Positions 8,643 to 17,023 of a stretch of DNA of 64,000 bases are shown here, in pieces. A program made the position numbers and the translations under genes. The notes under the pieces were generated by a model. The model did not search any database. It worked only from the letters and a program-made list of their open reading frames with translations, and was not told where the DNA came from. Source of the stretch: Micromonospora sp. R77 (GTDB lineage Bacteria; Actinomycetota; Actinomycetes; Mycobacteriales; Micromonosporaceae); the NCBI RefSeq assembly GCF_022747945.1, contig NZ_JALDST010000001.1, positions 1 to 64,000 of the forward strand, read 5' to 3'. Every line of letters begins with the position of its first letter. Position 1 is the stretch's first letter.

Positions 8643-9654
8643 CGACGGTCACCCCCGCTGCGACGGCGGTGGCGGGCGCGGCGGCCGGACCGGTCGGCAG
8701 CGCCACGCTGCGTCCGGTCCGGGCGGACTCGGCGACGGCGAGGGCGAGCCGCTGGGTGCGCAGCGCCTCCGCGTACGGGACGCGGACGTCGTCGCCGACC
8801 CCACGGACCGCGTCGACGAAGGCCCGGTCGACGGCCACCCGGGCGCCGTCCGGATCGGCGGGCAGGTGCCGCTCGCCGTCGGCGTCCCGCACGGTCAGGC
8901 CGTCCTCGGCCAGCGACAGCGCCAGCCCGTCGGCGAGGATCTCCAGGCCGGCCCGGTGCTTCCAGGTCAACACGCAGGCGGCGGCGAGGGTGCCCACCGC
9001 CCCGCTCTCGAAACGCATGGTGGCCGCGGTCACCGAGTCGATGTCGGCGCCGTCGACCGGCGGCGGGGTGCCGTCGCCGTACGCGGTCACCTCGGTCGCC
9101 TCGCCGACCAGCGCGCGGACCAGGTCCAGCACGTGCGCGGCCTGTTCCACCACCGGGCCGCCTGACCGGTCCCGGCGGGCCCACCAGGCCACCGGCGGCA
9201 CCTTGTCCAGCCACGCGCCGTTGACCATCCGGACCGGATGGTCGGCGAGCAACTCCCGCGCCTGTTCCACCACGTGCAGGTAGCGCCAGTGGTGGCCGAC
9301 CGCGGTGAGCAGCCCACGCCGCTGCACCAGCTCGGCGATCCGCTCGGCGGTCTCCAGGTCCACCGCGACCGGCTTCTCCACGAACATCGGCACCCCGGCC
9401 GCGATCACCGCCTCCTCGACGGGCCCGTGCGCGAACGGCGGTACGCAGACGTACACGGCGTCCGGTCCGGCGGCGAGCAGTTCGTCCACATCGGCGAAGG
9501 CCCGGGCGCCGTGCGCCCCGGCGAGCGCCTCGGCCGCGCCCCGGTCGACATCGGTCACCCCGAGCAGCTCCACGTCGTCGAAGCCACCCAACACCCGCGC
9601 GTGGCGTTGCGCCACCCCGCCGGCCCCTACCAGTCCCACCCGGCACGTGCGCAT
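8635..9654 (-). CDS. Gfo/Idh/MocA family oxidoreductase
   Basis: 339 residues from ATG 9654, which has a GAGAGG ribosome site about 10 nt upstream; a GTG at 9681 would add nine residues. The N-terminal Rossmann fold shows VGLVGAGGVAQRHARVL (about 6-22). The family motif VFVEKP appears as MFVEKPVA (about 91-98), where the Lys is normally catalytic. The C-terminal GFO_IDH_MocA sheet domain spans about 125-300. Members oxidise, reduce or epimerise sugars and inositols with NAD(P). It is the first gene of a pair with the overlapping dehydrogenase and is divergent from gpgS. Confidence 0.88.
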   Translation of the reverse strand: MRTCRVGLVGAGGVAQRHARVLGGFDDVELLGVTDVDRGAAEALAGAHGARAFADVDELLAAGPDAVYVCVPPFAHGPVEEAVIAAGVPMFVEKPVAVDLETAERIAELVQRRGLLTAVGHHWRYLHVVEQARELLADHPVRMVNGAWLDKVPPVAWWARRDRSGGPVVEQAAHVLDLVRALVGEATEVTAYGDGTPPPVDGADIDSVTAATMRFESGAVGTLAAACVLTWKHRAGLEILADGLALSLAEDGLTVRDADGERHLPADPDGARVAVDRAFVDAVRGVGDDVRVPYAEALRTQRLALAVAESARTGRSVALPTGPAAAPATAVAAGVTVDA

Positions 9655-9867
9655 TCCATCGGCCCTCTCGCCACGGTTCACGGATACGTTTCAGCTCTCC
9701 CCCTGCCGGCACCGGGCCAAACCCGGCGGGTGGCGCAACGAGACGTTCATCCCCGGAAAACCTGCCGGTGTCCGATACGTGATCAAGCTGATAGGAACAA
9801 TCCGGTTAGCGGGCTGCGCGAACTGGGAAAACATTGTCTGCGTTTCCGCCACGACCAGGGGGTGCCT
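9655..9867. promoter_or_regulatory. Divergent intergenic region (oxidoreductase pair / gpgS)
   Basis: 213 nt between two divergent starts must hold promoters for both directions. The part at 9770-9840 is clearly less GC-rich than the surroundings. No convincing paired -35/-10 boxes could be fixed. A ribosome site AGGGGG lies at 9857-9862, ahead of the gpgS GTG. Confidence 0.35.
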
Positions 9868-10881
9868 GTGCGGGATACAGAACCGATCGTCTCACCGGTG
9901 GTGGAGGCCTGGGCCACGTATCGGACGACGTCGGCGGCCGAGTGGCCGGCCCGGCGGCTGATGCGGGCCAAGGGCGACAGCCGGGTCAGCGTGGTGCTGC
10001 CGGCACGGAACGAGGAGTCCACCGTCGGGGCGATCGTGTCGACGATCCGCGAACACCTGATGGACCGGGTGCCGCTCGTCGACGAGCTCATCGTGGTGGA
10101 CTCCCGGTCCACCGACCGGACCGCCCAGGTCGCCCGCGCCGCGGGCGCGGAGGTGGTCGGTCAGGACGCGATGACCCGGGGCCTGCCCCGACTCACCGGC
10201 AAGGGCGACGCGCTCTGGGCCGGCCTGGCCGCGGCCCAGGGCGACGTGGTCGCCTTCATCGACGCGGACCTGCGGGAGTTCCGCCCGCACTTCGTCACCG
10301 GCCTGATCGGGCCGCTGCTCACCGACCCGTCGGTGGACTTCGTGAAGGGCTTCTACCACCGGCCGTTGGTGGGGGCGACCGGGGTGGAGGCCGACGGCGG
10401 CGGCCGGGTGACCGAACTCATGGCCCGCCCGCTGCTCAACCTGTTCTGGCCGGAGCTGGCCGGTTTCGTCCAGCCCCTGGCCGGTGAGTACGCCGGCCGC
10501 CGGGAAGTGCTGGAGCGGGTGCCGTTCGTCTCCGGCTACGGGGTGGAGACCGCGATGCTGATCGACCTGCTGGAGCTGGTCGGTCTCGACGCGCTGGCCC
10601 AGGTCGACCTCGGCGAGCGCAAGCACCGCCACCAGGACACCGCCGCGCTGGGCCGGATGTCCGCGCAGATCATGCTCACCGCCTGGTCCCGCCTGCAGCG
10701 GCGCGGCTGGGCGAGCCCGGGCACGATGCCGGCCGCCCTGCTCACCCAGTTCCGGCGGGGCGGGTCCGAGGCGCTGCCCAACCTGGAGCGCGAGATCGTC
10801 GTCAACGACGTCTCGATCCAGGAGCGCCCGCCGCTGGCGGAGCTGCGCCACCGGGTGCCCCGCCGGCGGGTCGCCGCGTGA
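9868..10881 (+). CDS. gpgS: Glucosyl-3-phosphoglycerate synthase
   Basis: 337 residues, GT-A fold (GT81-like). The nucleotide-sugar region reads VSVVLPARNEESTVGAIVST near residue 35-54. The metal-binding motif is DAD at about 132-134 in FIDADLREFRPHFV, and GYGVETAMLIDL lies near 225. GpgS transfers glucose from an NDP-glucose to 3-phosphoglycerate, the first step toward glucosylglycerate and, in mycobacteria, toward methylglucose lipopolysaccharide. The GTG at 9868 is chosen because AGGGGG stands 6 nt upstream; a GTG at 9862 is possible. A GT4 glycosyltransferase follows after 46 nt, so the two probably form one operon that ends at the 12079-12128 hairpin. Confidence 0.88.
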   Translation: MRDTEPIVSPVVEAWATYRTTSAAEWPARRLMRAKGDSRVSVVLPARNEESTVGAIVSTIREHLMDRVPLVDELIVVDSRSTDRTAQVARAAGAEVVGQDAMTRGLPRLTGKGDALWAGLAAAQGDVVAFIDADLREFRPHFVTGLIGPLLTDPSVDFVKGFYHRPLVGATGVEADGGGRVTELMARPLLNLFWPELAGFVQPLAGEYAGRREVLERVPFVSGYGVETAMLIDLLELVGLDALAQVDLGERKHRHQDTAALGRMSAQIMLTAWSRLQRRGWASPGTMPAALLTQFRRGGSEALPNLEREIVVNDVSIQERPPLAELRHRVPRRRVAA

Positions 10882-10927
10882 CCGCCGTCAACACGTCGAT
10901 CCCCGTCCAGGGAAGGGACACCGCACG

Positions 10928-12073
10928 ATGAGTCTCACCGTTCTGATGAACGCCGGTCCCTGGTTGTCCGTGCCGCCGCCCGGTTACGGCGGCATCGAGA
11001 ACGTCGTCGCGACCCTGGTGCCGGAGCTGCGGCGGCTGGGCGTGCGGGTGGTGCTCGCCTCGGTGGAGAGCAGCACCCTGCCGGTCGACGAGAAGATCTC
11101 GGTCTTCCCGGACGGGCAGTTCCACGCCCTGCAACGGCCGTACAACCAGGTCTGCGGGGTGTCGCAGGCGCACCTGGGCGGGGTGGTCCGGGCGCTGCAC
11201 TCGCGCGACGACATCGACCTGGTGCACGACCACGTGGAGGCGGTCGGGCTGGCCACCATGGCCGCGATGGGCCCGGACGCGCCGCCGGCGCTGCACACCC
11301 TGCACTGGGACCTGGCCAAGCACCCCGAGCTCTACGGCCAGCTCGACGGCGGGGACCGGGTCCGGGTGAACGGGGTCTCCGCCTCGCAGCTCGCCCGCGC
11401 CCCGCGCGCCCTGCGCGACCACTCGGTGGGGCACGTGCACCTGTCCACCCCGCTCGCGGTCGGCGCCGACCGGCGGCCCCGGGTCGACAAGGGCGACTAC
11501 ATGATCATTCTCGGTCGGATCAACCCGGGCAAGGGACAGGACGTCGGTGCCCGGCTGGCCCGGCAGGTGGGCTTCCCGCTGGTCCTGGCCGGGCCGGTCG
11601 GCCCGTACCACCGGCCGGAGGACCTGGCCGCCGCCGGTGACGAGGCCCGGCAGAACCCGGACGTCCGGTTCTTCTACGACCACGTCGCCCCGCACATCGA
11701 CGGCGACCTGGTCCGCTGGGTGGGCACGGTGGCCGGCCAGGAGCGCGACGACCTGCTCGCCGGGGCCCGCGCCTCGCTGTTCCCGCTGCGCTGGGAGGAG
11801 CCCGGCGGCACCGCCGTGGTCGAGTCCCTGGCCCTGGGTACGCCGGTGGTCGCCACCGCCCGGGGCTGCCTGCCGGAGCTGATCGAGCACGGTCGTACCG
11901 GCCTGCTCACCGGCGACGAGGAGGAACTGGGCGACCTGGTCCTCGCCGCCGACCTGCTGGACGAGGCCGAGTGCCGGCGGGAGGCCGCCGCCCGGTTCAC
12001 CCCGGCGGTGATGGCGCAGCGCTACGTGGAGCTCTACGAGCGGGTCCGCCGGCTCGCCCTGCAACCCGCCTGA
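10928..12073 (+). CDS. GT4 family glycosyltransferase
   Basis: 381 residues, GT-B fold. The N-terminal acceptor domain begins MSLTVLMNAGPWLSVPPPGY, followed by the glycine-rich GGIENVV loop. The C-terminal donor domain has ILGRINPGKGQDVG (about 196-209). The family EX7E-type region appears as EEPGGTAVVESLALGTPVV (about 292-310), with ARGCLPELI after it. It probably uses a UDP- or GDP-sugar; acceptor unknown. The ribosome site GGAAGGGA lies 9 nt before the ATG. Its position directly after gpgS suggests a role in the same glucosylglycerate or related glycoside pathway, but that is inference. Confidence 0.85.
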   Translation: MSLTVLMNAGPWLSVPPPGYGGIENVVATLVPELRRLGVRVVLASVESSTLPVDEKISVFPDGQFHALQRPYNQVCGVSQAHLGGVVRALHSRDDIDLVHDHVEAVGLATMAAMGPDAPPALHTLHWDLAKHPELYGQLDGGDRVRVNGVSASQLARAPRALRDHSVGHVHLSTPLAVGADRRPRVDKGDYMIILGRINPGKGQDVGARLARQVGFPLVLAGPVGPYHRPEDLAAAGDEARQNPDVRFFYDHVAPHIDGDLVRWVGTVAGQERDDLLAGARASLFPLRWEEPGGTAVVESLALGTPVVATARGCLPELIEHGRTGLLTGDEEELGDLVLAADLLDEAECRREAAARFTPAVMAQRYVELYERVRRLALQPA

Positions 12074-12078
12074 GGTGT

Positions 12079-12128
12079 AAGGAGGGGCCCCTTGTTAACA
12101 CCCGTCTGTTAATAAGGGGCCCCTCCTT
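12079..12128 (+). terminator. 22-bp hairpin terminator after GT4 gene
   Basis: Arms 12079-12100 and 12107-12128 pair over 22 bp with one mismatch around a 6-nt loop. The core is AGGAGGGGCCCCTT. It starts 6 nt after the GT4 stop codon and has no long U-tract. It closes the gpgS-GT4 transcript and insulates the DUF4383 gene. Confidence 0.8.
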
Positions 12129-12184
12129 CGTTTGGGGTCGGGCGGGACGGGAAAGCGCCGGTGCCTCGATCCGGGGAGGGACCG

Positions 12185-12700
12185 GTGACGAACTCGACGG
12201 CTCACGCCCGGGCCCGCCGCAACCCGGCCGACGGCCGCGCCCCGGTACGCCGGGCGGCCGGCGGCCTCGCGGTCCTCTTCCTGCTGCTCGGGCTGCTCGG
12301 CTTCGTGCCCGGGGTGACCAGCGGCTTCGCCGACCTGCGCTGGGCGGGCCACCACTCGGGGGCGATGCTGCTCGGCGTCTTCCAGGTGTCGGTGCTGCAC
12401 AACGCCGTACACCTGCTCTTCGGGGTGGTCGGCCTGGCGCTGGCCCGGACCGCCGGTGGCGCGCGGACCTGGCTGGTCGGCGGCGGCGCGGTCTACCTGG
12501 TGCTCTGGCTCTACGGTCTCGCCGTCGACCAGCGCAGCGCGGCGAACTTCGTCCCGGTCAACGACGCGGACGGCTGGCTGCACCTGCTGCTCGGCGCCGC
12601 CATGATCGCGTCCGGTCTGCTCACCGGACGTGACGCGCATCGCCACCGACCAGGCCCGGGCGGGCGGCCGGTGCGGTTTGGCCGGCCGGGGCGCGGGTAG
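12185..12700 (+). CDS. DUF4383 membrane protein
   Basis: 171 residues from a GTG preceded by GGGGAGGG. After a basic N-terminus there are four hydrophobic segments (about 22-42, 58-82, 92-112 and 127-145). Signature stretches are HNAVHLLFGVVGLAL and DGWLHLLLGAAMI, diagnostic of DUF4383. The family is a small actinobacterial membrane protein of unknown function. The gene lies alone between the hairpin and the STAS gene, with a 35-nt gap to the latter. Confidence 0.85.
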   Translation: MTNSTAHARARRNPADGRAPVRRAAGGLAVLFLLLGLLGFVPGVTSGFADLRWAGHHSGAMLLGVFQVSVLHNAVHLLFGVVGLALARTAGGARTWLVGGGAVYLVLWLYGLAVDQRSAANFVPVNDADGWLHLLLGAAMIASGLLTGRDAHRHRPGPGGRPVRFGRPGRG

Positions 12701-12735
12701 TTTGCAGGCCTGCGAAACCACCGAAACGAGGCCTG

Positions 12736-13158
12736 ATGTCCACCGGTATCAGCTGCGAGGTCCGCGACGAGGCAGCCGTCACCGTCGTCCGCCTCGCCGG
12801 CGAGCTGGACCTGTCCACGATGCGCTCGCTGCACACCGTGCTCGACCACTGCCTCACCGCGCAGCCGGACGCGCTGGTGGTGGACCTGTCCCGACTCGCC
12901 GTGACCGACCCGCTGGCCCTGTCGGTGTTCGCGGCCGCCGCCCGCCGGGCCGCCGACTGGCCGGCCGTGCCGATGGTGCTCTGCTCCCCGCCGCCGGAGA
13001 CGGCGACCTGGCTCGCCGAGACCACCGCCTGTCGGGTGGTGCCGGTACGGCAGGACTGCGCCGAGGCGACCGCGGTGGCCAACGCCGCCGCCGCCCCTCG
13101 GCTGCGGGCCCGGCTGGAACCGGTCGCCGGCGCCTGCCGGCGGGCCCGGAGCTGGTGA
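12736..13158 (+). CDS. STAS domain half of a split STAS-HATPase regulator
   Basis: 140 residues; STAS domain at about 5-100 (VVRLAGELDLSTMRSL, ALVVDLSRLAVTDPLALSVF). The usual phosphorylated Ser in the D-S-T/S-G motif is replaced: Asp58-Pro59. Downstream, in another frame, an anti-sigma-type HATPase continues directly. In related proteins both domains lie on one chain joined by a segment like LEPVAGACRRAR-ELVTDAC. Here the STAS frame runs into RARSW and stops at 13156-13158. Restoring one G near 13148 would join the two. Either a base was lost (in the cell or in the consensus), or the two parts are made separately through the GTGA overlap. Confidence 0.7.
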   Translation: MSTGISCEVRDEAAVTVVRLAGELDLSTMRSLHTVLDHCLTAQPDALVVDLSRLAVTDPLALSVFAAAARRAADWPAVPMVLCSPPPETATWLAETTACRVVPVRQDCAEATAVANAAAAPRLRARLEPVAGACRRARSW

Positions 13159-13466
13159 CCGACGCCTGCGGGCGGTGGAACGTCCCGGAGCTGGCCGGTC
13201 CGGCCTCGCTGGTGCTCAGCGAGCTGGTCGGCAACGTGGTCCGGCACGCCGGCACCCCGATGCAGGTGACGCTGACCCTCCGCCGGCCCTACCTTCAGCT
13301 GGCCGTGGCCGACGGCAGCCGGCGGGCGGCGTGCGCCGCGACCGGCCGTGACCTGCGCGCCGAGGGCGGCCGAGGGCTGCTGCTGGTGCGGGAGCTGACG
13401 CAGCGCTGGGGCAGCGCCCCGGCCGGCGACGGAAAAGTCGTCTGGGCACTGCTACCGGCGATCTGA
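13155..13466 (+). CDS. HATPase (anti-sigma factor type) half of a split STAS-HATPase regulator
   Basis: About 103 residues if started at GTG 13155, which overlaps the STAS stop as GTGA with GGAG 3 nt before it. The Bergerat ATP-binding fold is visible: N-box LVLSELVGNVVRHA, a GRGLLLVRELTQRWG lid/G2 region (the canonical GxGL written as GGRGLL), and a C-terminal strand KVVWALLP. Such RsbW/SpoIIAB-like kinases phosphorylate STAS partners or sequester sigma factors. The sigma-STAS fusion gene at 15620-16756 is a possible target. The first helix is short unless the frame is joined to the upstream STAS part, which favours an original fusion protein. Confidence 0.65.
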   Translation: MTDACGRWNVPELAGPASLVLSELVGNVVRHAGTPMQVTLTLRRPYLQLAVADGSRRAACAATGRDLRAEGGRGLLLVRELTQRWGSAPAGDGKVVWALLPAI

Positions 13467-13554
13467 CCGAAATTATCCTTCTCGCCTGGTTACATGGGCG
13501 GAAGGGCGGGTAGGCACGCCCGTCCTTTCTGTCCTGACGACGGGGTGAGAAGCC

Positions 13555-15561
13555 ATGCCCAAGCGGGTAGTCACGGAACCGGCCCGAGACCGGGGGCCCG
13601 CCATCCTGGCACCGGCCCGGTTCGGCGGTTACCCGGGACCGGTGCGCGGAGCGGTCAAGGGCAGCTCGCTGATCAAGCTGCTCGCCACCACCGACGCGAA
13701 GCTGATCGGGCTGCTCTACCTGGGCACCTCGTTCGCGTACTTCCTCGTCGGCGGCTTCATGGCCATGCTGATCCGCGCCGAGCTGGCCCAGCCGGGCATG
13801 CAGTTCCTCTCCCCCGAGCAGTACAACCAGATGTTCACCATGCACGGCACGATCATGCTGCTGCTCTTCGCGACACCGATGGTGTTCGGGTTCGGCAACT
13901 ATCTCGTCCCGTTGCAGATCGGCGCCCCGGACGTGGCGTTCCCCCGGCTCAACGCCTTCGCGTACTGGCTGTACTTCTTCGGCGCGCTGATCGCCGTGGG
14001 CGGCTTCTTCACCCCGCAGGGCTCCGCCGACTTCGGCTGGACGGCGTACACCCCGCTGAGCACCGCGCAGCACAGCCCCGGGGTGGGGGCCAACATGTGG
14101 GTGGTCGGGCTGGCGGTCTCCGGCCTGGGCACCATCCTCGGCGCGGTCAACCTGATCACCACGGTGCTCACCCTGCGGGCCCCCGGCATGACCATGTTCC
14201 GGATGCCGATCTTCACCTGGAACCTGCTGCTGACCAGCGTGCTGGTGATCCTGGTCTTCCCGCTGCTGGCCGCCGCGCTCTTCGCACTCGCCGCGGACCG
14301 GATCCTGCACTCCCACGTGTTCGACCCGACCACCGGCGGACCGATGCTGTGGCAGCACCTGTTCTGGTTCTTCGGGCATCCCGAGGTCTACATCATCGCG
14401 CTGCCGTTCTTCGGCATCATCACCGAGATCATCCCGGTCTTCTCCCGCAAGCCGATCTTCGGCTACACCGGTCTGGTGCTCGCCACCATCGCCATCACCG
14501 TGCTGTCGATGAGCGTCTGGGCGCACCACATGTTCGCCACCGGCCAGGTGCTGCTGCCGTTCTTCAGCATCCTGAGCTATCTCATCGCGGTCCCCACCGG
14601 GGTGAAGTTCTTCAACTGGATCGGCACCATGTGGAAGGGGCAGCTGACCTTCGAGACGCCGATGCTCTTCGCCGTCGGTTTCCTGGTTACCTTCCTGCTC
14701 GGCGGCCTCACCGGGGTGCTGCTGGCCAGCCCGCCGGTGGACTTCCACGTCACCGACACCTACTTCGTGGTGGCCCACTTCCACTACGTCCTCTTCGGCA
14801 CCATCGTCTTCGCCGCCTTCGGCGGGCTCTACTTCTGGTTCCCGAAGATGACCGGCCGGCTGCTCGACGAGCGCCTCGGCAAGGCCCACTTCTGGACCAT
14901 GTTCATCGGCTTCCACGCCACCTTCCTGGTGCAGCACTGGCTCGGCAACGAGGGCATGCCCCGCCGCTATGCCGACTACCTGCCCAGTGACGGCTTCACC
15001 ACGCTGAACATGATCTCCACGATCGGGTCGTTCGTGCTCGGGGCGTCCACCCTCTTCCTGATCTGGAACATCTGGAAGTCCTGGCGGTACGGCGCGATGG
15101 TCACCGTCGACGACCCCTGGGGCTTCGGCAACTCGCTGGAATGGGCCACCACCTGCCCGCCCCCGCTGCGCAACTTCGACCGGATGCCGCGGATCCGCTC
15201 CGAACGGCCCGCCTTCGACGCCAAGTACGGCACGCTCGTCGCCGACCTCGGCCGGGACCTGCCGCAGCGGACCACCAAGCCGCCACAGCACTTCGCCGAG
15301 GAACTGCGCCACGAACGGCACCGCCCCGAGTCGCCGGCCGCCGAGGGGGCGCACGGCGCCCGCGCGGCCGTCGAGTACCAGCCCGCCCCGCAGTCCGGGG
15401 CGCGGCCGGTGGTGGTGCCCGAGCCGGAGCAGATCCGCCGGCCGAGCTTCGAGGAGACGGACGTGTCCGAGGAGGCCGAACCGGGCACGCCGGGCCAGCC
15501 ACCGCAGGAGACCGAGCGGTGGCGGCACCCGCGCGGCCACGGGGACACCCCGGAACACTGA
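13555..15561 (+). CDS. ctaD: Cytochrome c oxidase subunit I
   Basis: 668 residues, the catalytic subunit of the aa3-type oxidase that reduces O2 to water and pumps protons. Twelve membrane helices lie within about residues 40-545. Key ligands are present: His97 in MHGTIM (low-spin heme), His275 and Tyr279 in WFFGHPEVY (CuB with cross-linked Tyr), His324-His325 (CuB), and His408/His410 in HFHYVLFG (hemes a3 and a). The start ATG is preceded by GGGGTGAG. After residue 560 comes a hydrophilic, charged extension of about 100 residues not needed for catalysis. No other cta gene is adjacent, so this is a stand-alone copy, as is frequent in actinomycetes. Confidence 0.96.
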   Translation: MPKRVVTEPARDRGPAILAPARFGGYPGPVRGAVKGSSLIKLLATTDAKLIGLLYLGTSFAYFLVGGFMAMLIRAELAQPGMQFLSPEQYNQMFTMHGTIMLLLFATPMVFGFGNYLVPLQIGAPDVAFPRLNAFAYWLYFFGALIAVGGFFTPQGSADFGWTAYTPLSTAQHSPGVGANMWVVGLAVSGLGTILGAVNLITTVLTLRAPGMTMFRMPIFTWNLLLTSVLVILVFPLLAAALFALAADRILHSHVFDPTTGGPMLWQHLFWFFGHPEVYIIALPFFGIITEIIPVFSRKPIFGYTGLVLATIAITVLSMSVWAHHMFATGQVLLPFFSILSYLIAVPTGVKFFNWIGTMWKGQLTFETPMLFAVGFLVTFLLGGLTGVLLASPPVDFHVTDTYFVVAHFHYVLFGTIVFAAFGGLYFWFPKMTGRLLDERLGKAHFWTMFIGFHATFLVQHWLGNEGMPRRYADYLPSDGFTTLNMISTIGSFVLGASTLFLIWNIWKSWRYGAMVTVDDPWGFGNSLEWATTCPPPLRNFDRMPRIRSERPAFDAKYGTLVADLGRDLPQRTTKPPQHFAEELRHERHRPESPAAEGAHGARAAVEYQPAPQSGARPVVVPEPEQIRRPSFEETDVSEEAEPGTPGQPPQETERWRHPRGHGDTPEH

Positions 15562-15572
15562 CGGGCACACCG

Positions 15573-15604
15573 GAGGGGCCGGCGCCATCGGGCGCCGACC
15601 CCTC
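15573..15604. terminator. Bidirectional hairpin between ctaD and the sigma gene
   Basis: 14-nt arms 15573-15586 and 15591-15604 pair with one mismatch around ATCG. It lies 11 nt past the ctaD stop and 15 nt past the stop of the convergent sigma-STAS gene. Confidence 0.7.
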
Positions 15605-15619
15605 TCGTCGTACGGAAGC

Positions 15620-16756
15620 TCAGTCGGCCGCGGGCAGGCCGGCGGCGGCCAGTGACCGGCGGACGGCCGGCTGGACCCGGGTCAGTCGCAGCGGCACCCC
15701 GGTGCGGACCGCCGCGTCCCGGCCGGCCATCAGCGCGGCGATGCCGCCGGCGTCGACGGCGCCCGCGCCGACCAGGTCGACCACCACCTCGCGGGGCTGC
15801 CCGGTCACCGCCTCCAGCATCGCCCGGCGCAACTTGTCCGCACCGTCCCGGTCGACCTCGCCGCCGACGGAGACGACCACCTGGTCGCCGTGCTGCTGCA
15901 CCGAGATCCGGGTCTTCGCCGGCTCCGCCTCGGCCGTCCCGTTCTGCCAGGGCGGCGGCGCGTCGGCGAGCATGGCCTGCCGCAGCCAGGTCAGCGCCCG
16001 GGACAGCAGCCGGGAGACGTGCATCTGGGAGATGCCGAACCGGGCGGCGATCTCCGCCTGCGTCTGGTTGCCGTAGAAGCGCATGGCGAGGATCCGCCGC
16101 TCCCGCCAGGGCAGCCGGTGCAGCAGTCCGCTGACCGTGACCCGGTCGTCGACCGATTCCAGCGCGCTGTCCGACTCACCGACCAGGTCGCCGAACTCGG
16201 CCGAACTCTCCCCACCGACCGGCGCGTTGAGCGAGGCCGGGCTGTAACCGGCGGCCGACTCCAGCGCGGCGAGGATCTCCTCCTCCGGCGTCTCCAACCG
16301 GGCGGACAGCTCGGCCACGGTGGGCGCGCGGGACAGCTCACTGGTGAGCGCCGCCGTGGCCTGCCCCACCTCCAGGATCAGGTCGCGCAACCGGCGGGGC
16401 ACGTGCACGCCCCAGGTGCGGTCCCGGAAGTGCCGTTTGATCTCACCGACGATGGTGATCGCCGCATACGCGGTGAACGAGCCCCGCTCCGGGTCGTACC
16501 GGTCGACCGCGTTGACCAGGCCGAGGCGGGCCACCTGCTCCAGGTCCTCCAGCGGCTCCCCCCGACCGCGGTAGCGGCGGGCGAGCCGGCCGGCGAAGGG
16601 CAGCGCGAACCGGACGAGGTCGTCCCGCGCCTCCTGCCGCCGCTCCGGCGGCAGCCCGGCGATCCGCGCCGCGTACGCCAGCGCCGCCGCGTCGAGATCC
16701 TCCAGCCCGCGCTCGGTGGGTGGTGGTGGTGTGGTCGTGGTGGTCTGTCCGAACAT
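15620..16756 (-). CDS. SigB/SigF-family sigma factor fused to a C-terminal STAS domain
   Basis: 378 residues from ATG 16756, with GGGAGG about 8 nt upstream. Residues about 30-265 form a group 3 sigma factor. Region 2 has LEDLEQVARLGLVNAVDRYD and GSFTAYAAITIVGEIKRHFR, region 3 has VHVPRRLRDLILEVG, and region 4 ends in the helix-turn-helix QAEIAARFGISQMHVSRLLS. After a linker (AEPAKTR) residues about 283-370 are a STAS domain (VVVSVGGEVDRDGADKL, EVVVDLVGAGAVDAGGIAAL). The position that is Ser in phosphorylatable anti-anti-sigma factors is Ala336 (D335-A-G-G). SigF-type factors are normally controlled by a separate anti-sigma kinase and a separate STAS antagonist; here antagonist and sigma share one chain. 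The nearby HATPase (13155-13466) is a plausible partner. Confidence 0.88.
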   Translation of the reverse strand: MFGQTTTTTPPPPTERGLEDLDAAALAYAARIAGLPPERRQEARDDLVRFALPFAGRLARRYRGRGEPLEDLEQVARLGLVNAVDRYDPERGSFTAYAAITIVGEIKRHFRDRTWGVHVPRRLRDLILEVGQATAALTSELSRAPTVAELSARLETPEEEILAALESAAGYSPASLNAPVGGESSAEFGDLVGESDSALESVDDRVTVSGLLHRLPWRERRILAMRFYGNQTQAEIAARFGISQMHVSRLLSRALTWLRQAMLADAPPPWQNGTAEAEPAKTRISVQQHGDQVVVSVGGEVDRDGADKLRRAMLEAVTGQPREVVVDLVGAGAVDAGGIAALMAGRDAAVRTGVPLRLTRVQPAVRRSLAAAGLPAAD

Positions 16757-17023
16757 CCGCGCCTCCCTCGCCGAAGGTCCCCCGCCCGGATTGGGAAACC
16801 GGTCGTGCGCGTGGTCGAGCCACGCACCGGGCCGGAAGTGGGTTACGTGACGGGCACGTAGGAAGCGACGACACGTCGCTGCGCAGCGCCGATCGCCGTC
16901 GCAGCGAGCGGTGTTCCCGCTCCGTAGGTACTCAATCACGGACCGCGAGGTCGTGAGGATGTTTCGCCGGGGTTGGTGGCACGAGGCGCGGGTCCGCCGC
17001 CGGCGCATCCCGGCAGGTGCCGC

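Noticed and set aside
5703..9224. 1173-codon plus-strand open frame opposite the ABC exporter and oxidoreductases
   Set aside because: Same antisense effect; codon composition and absence of any motif show it is not coding.
13216..15588. 790-codon minus-strand frame opposite ctaD
   Set aside because: ctaD on the other strand has every heme and copper ligand; the antisense frame is Glu/His/Gly-rich without a fold.
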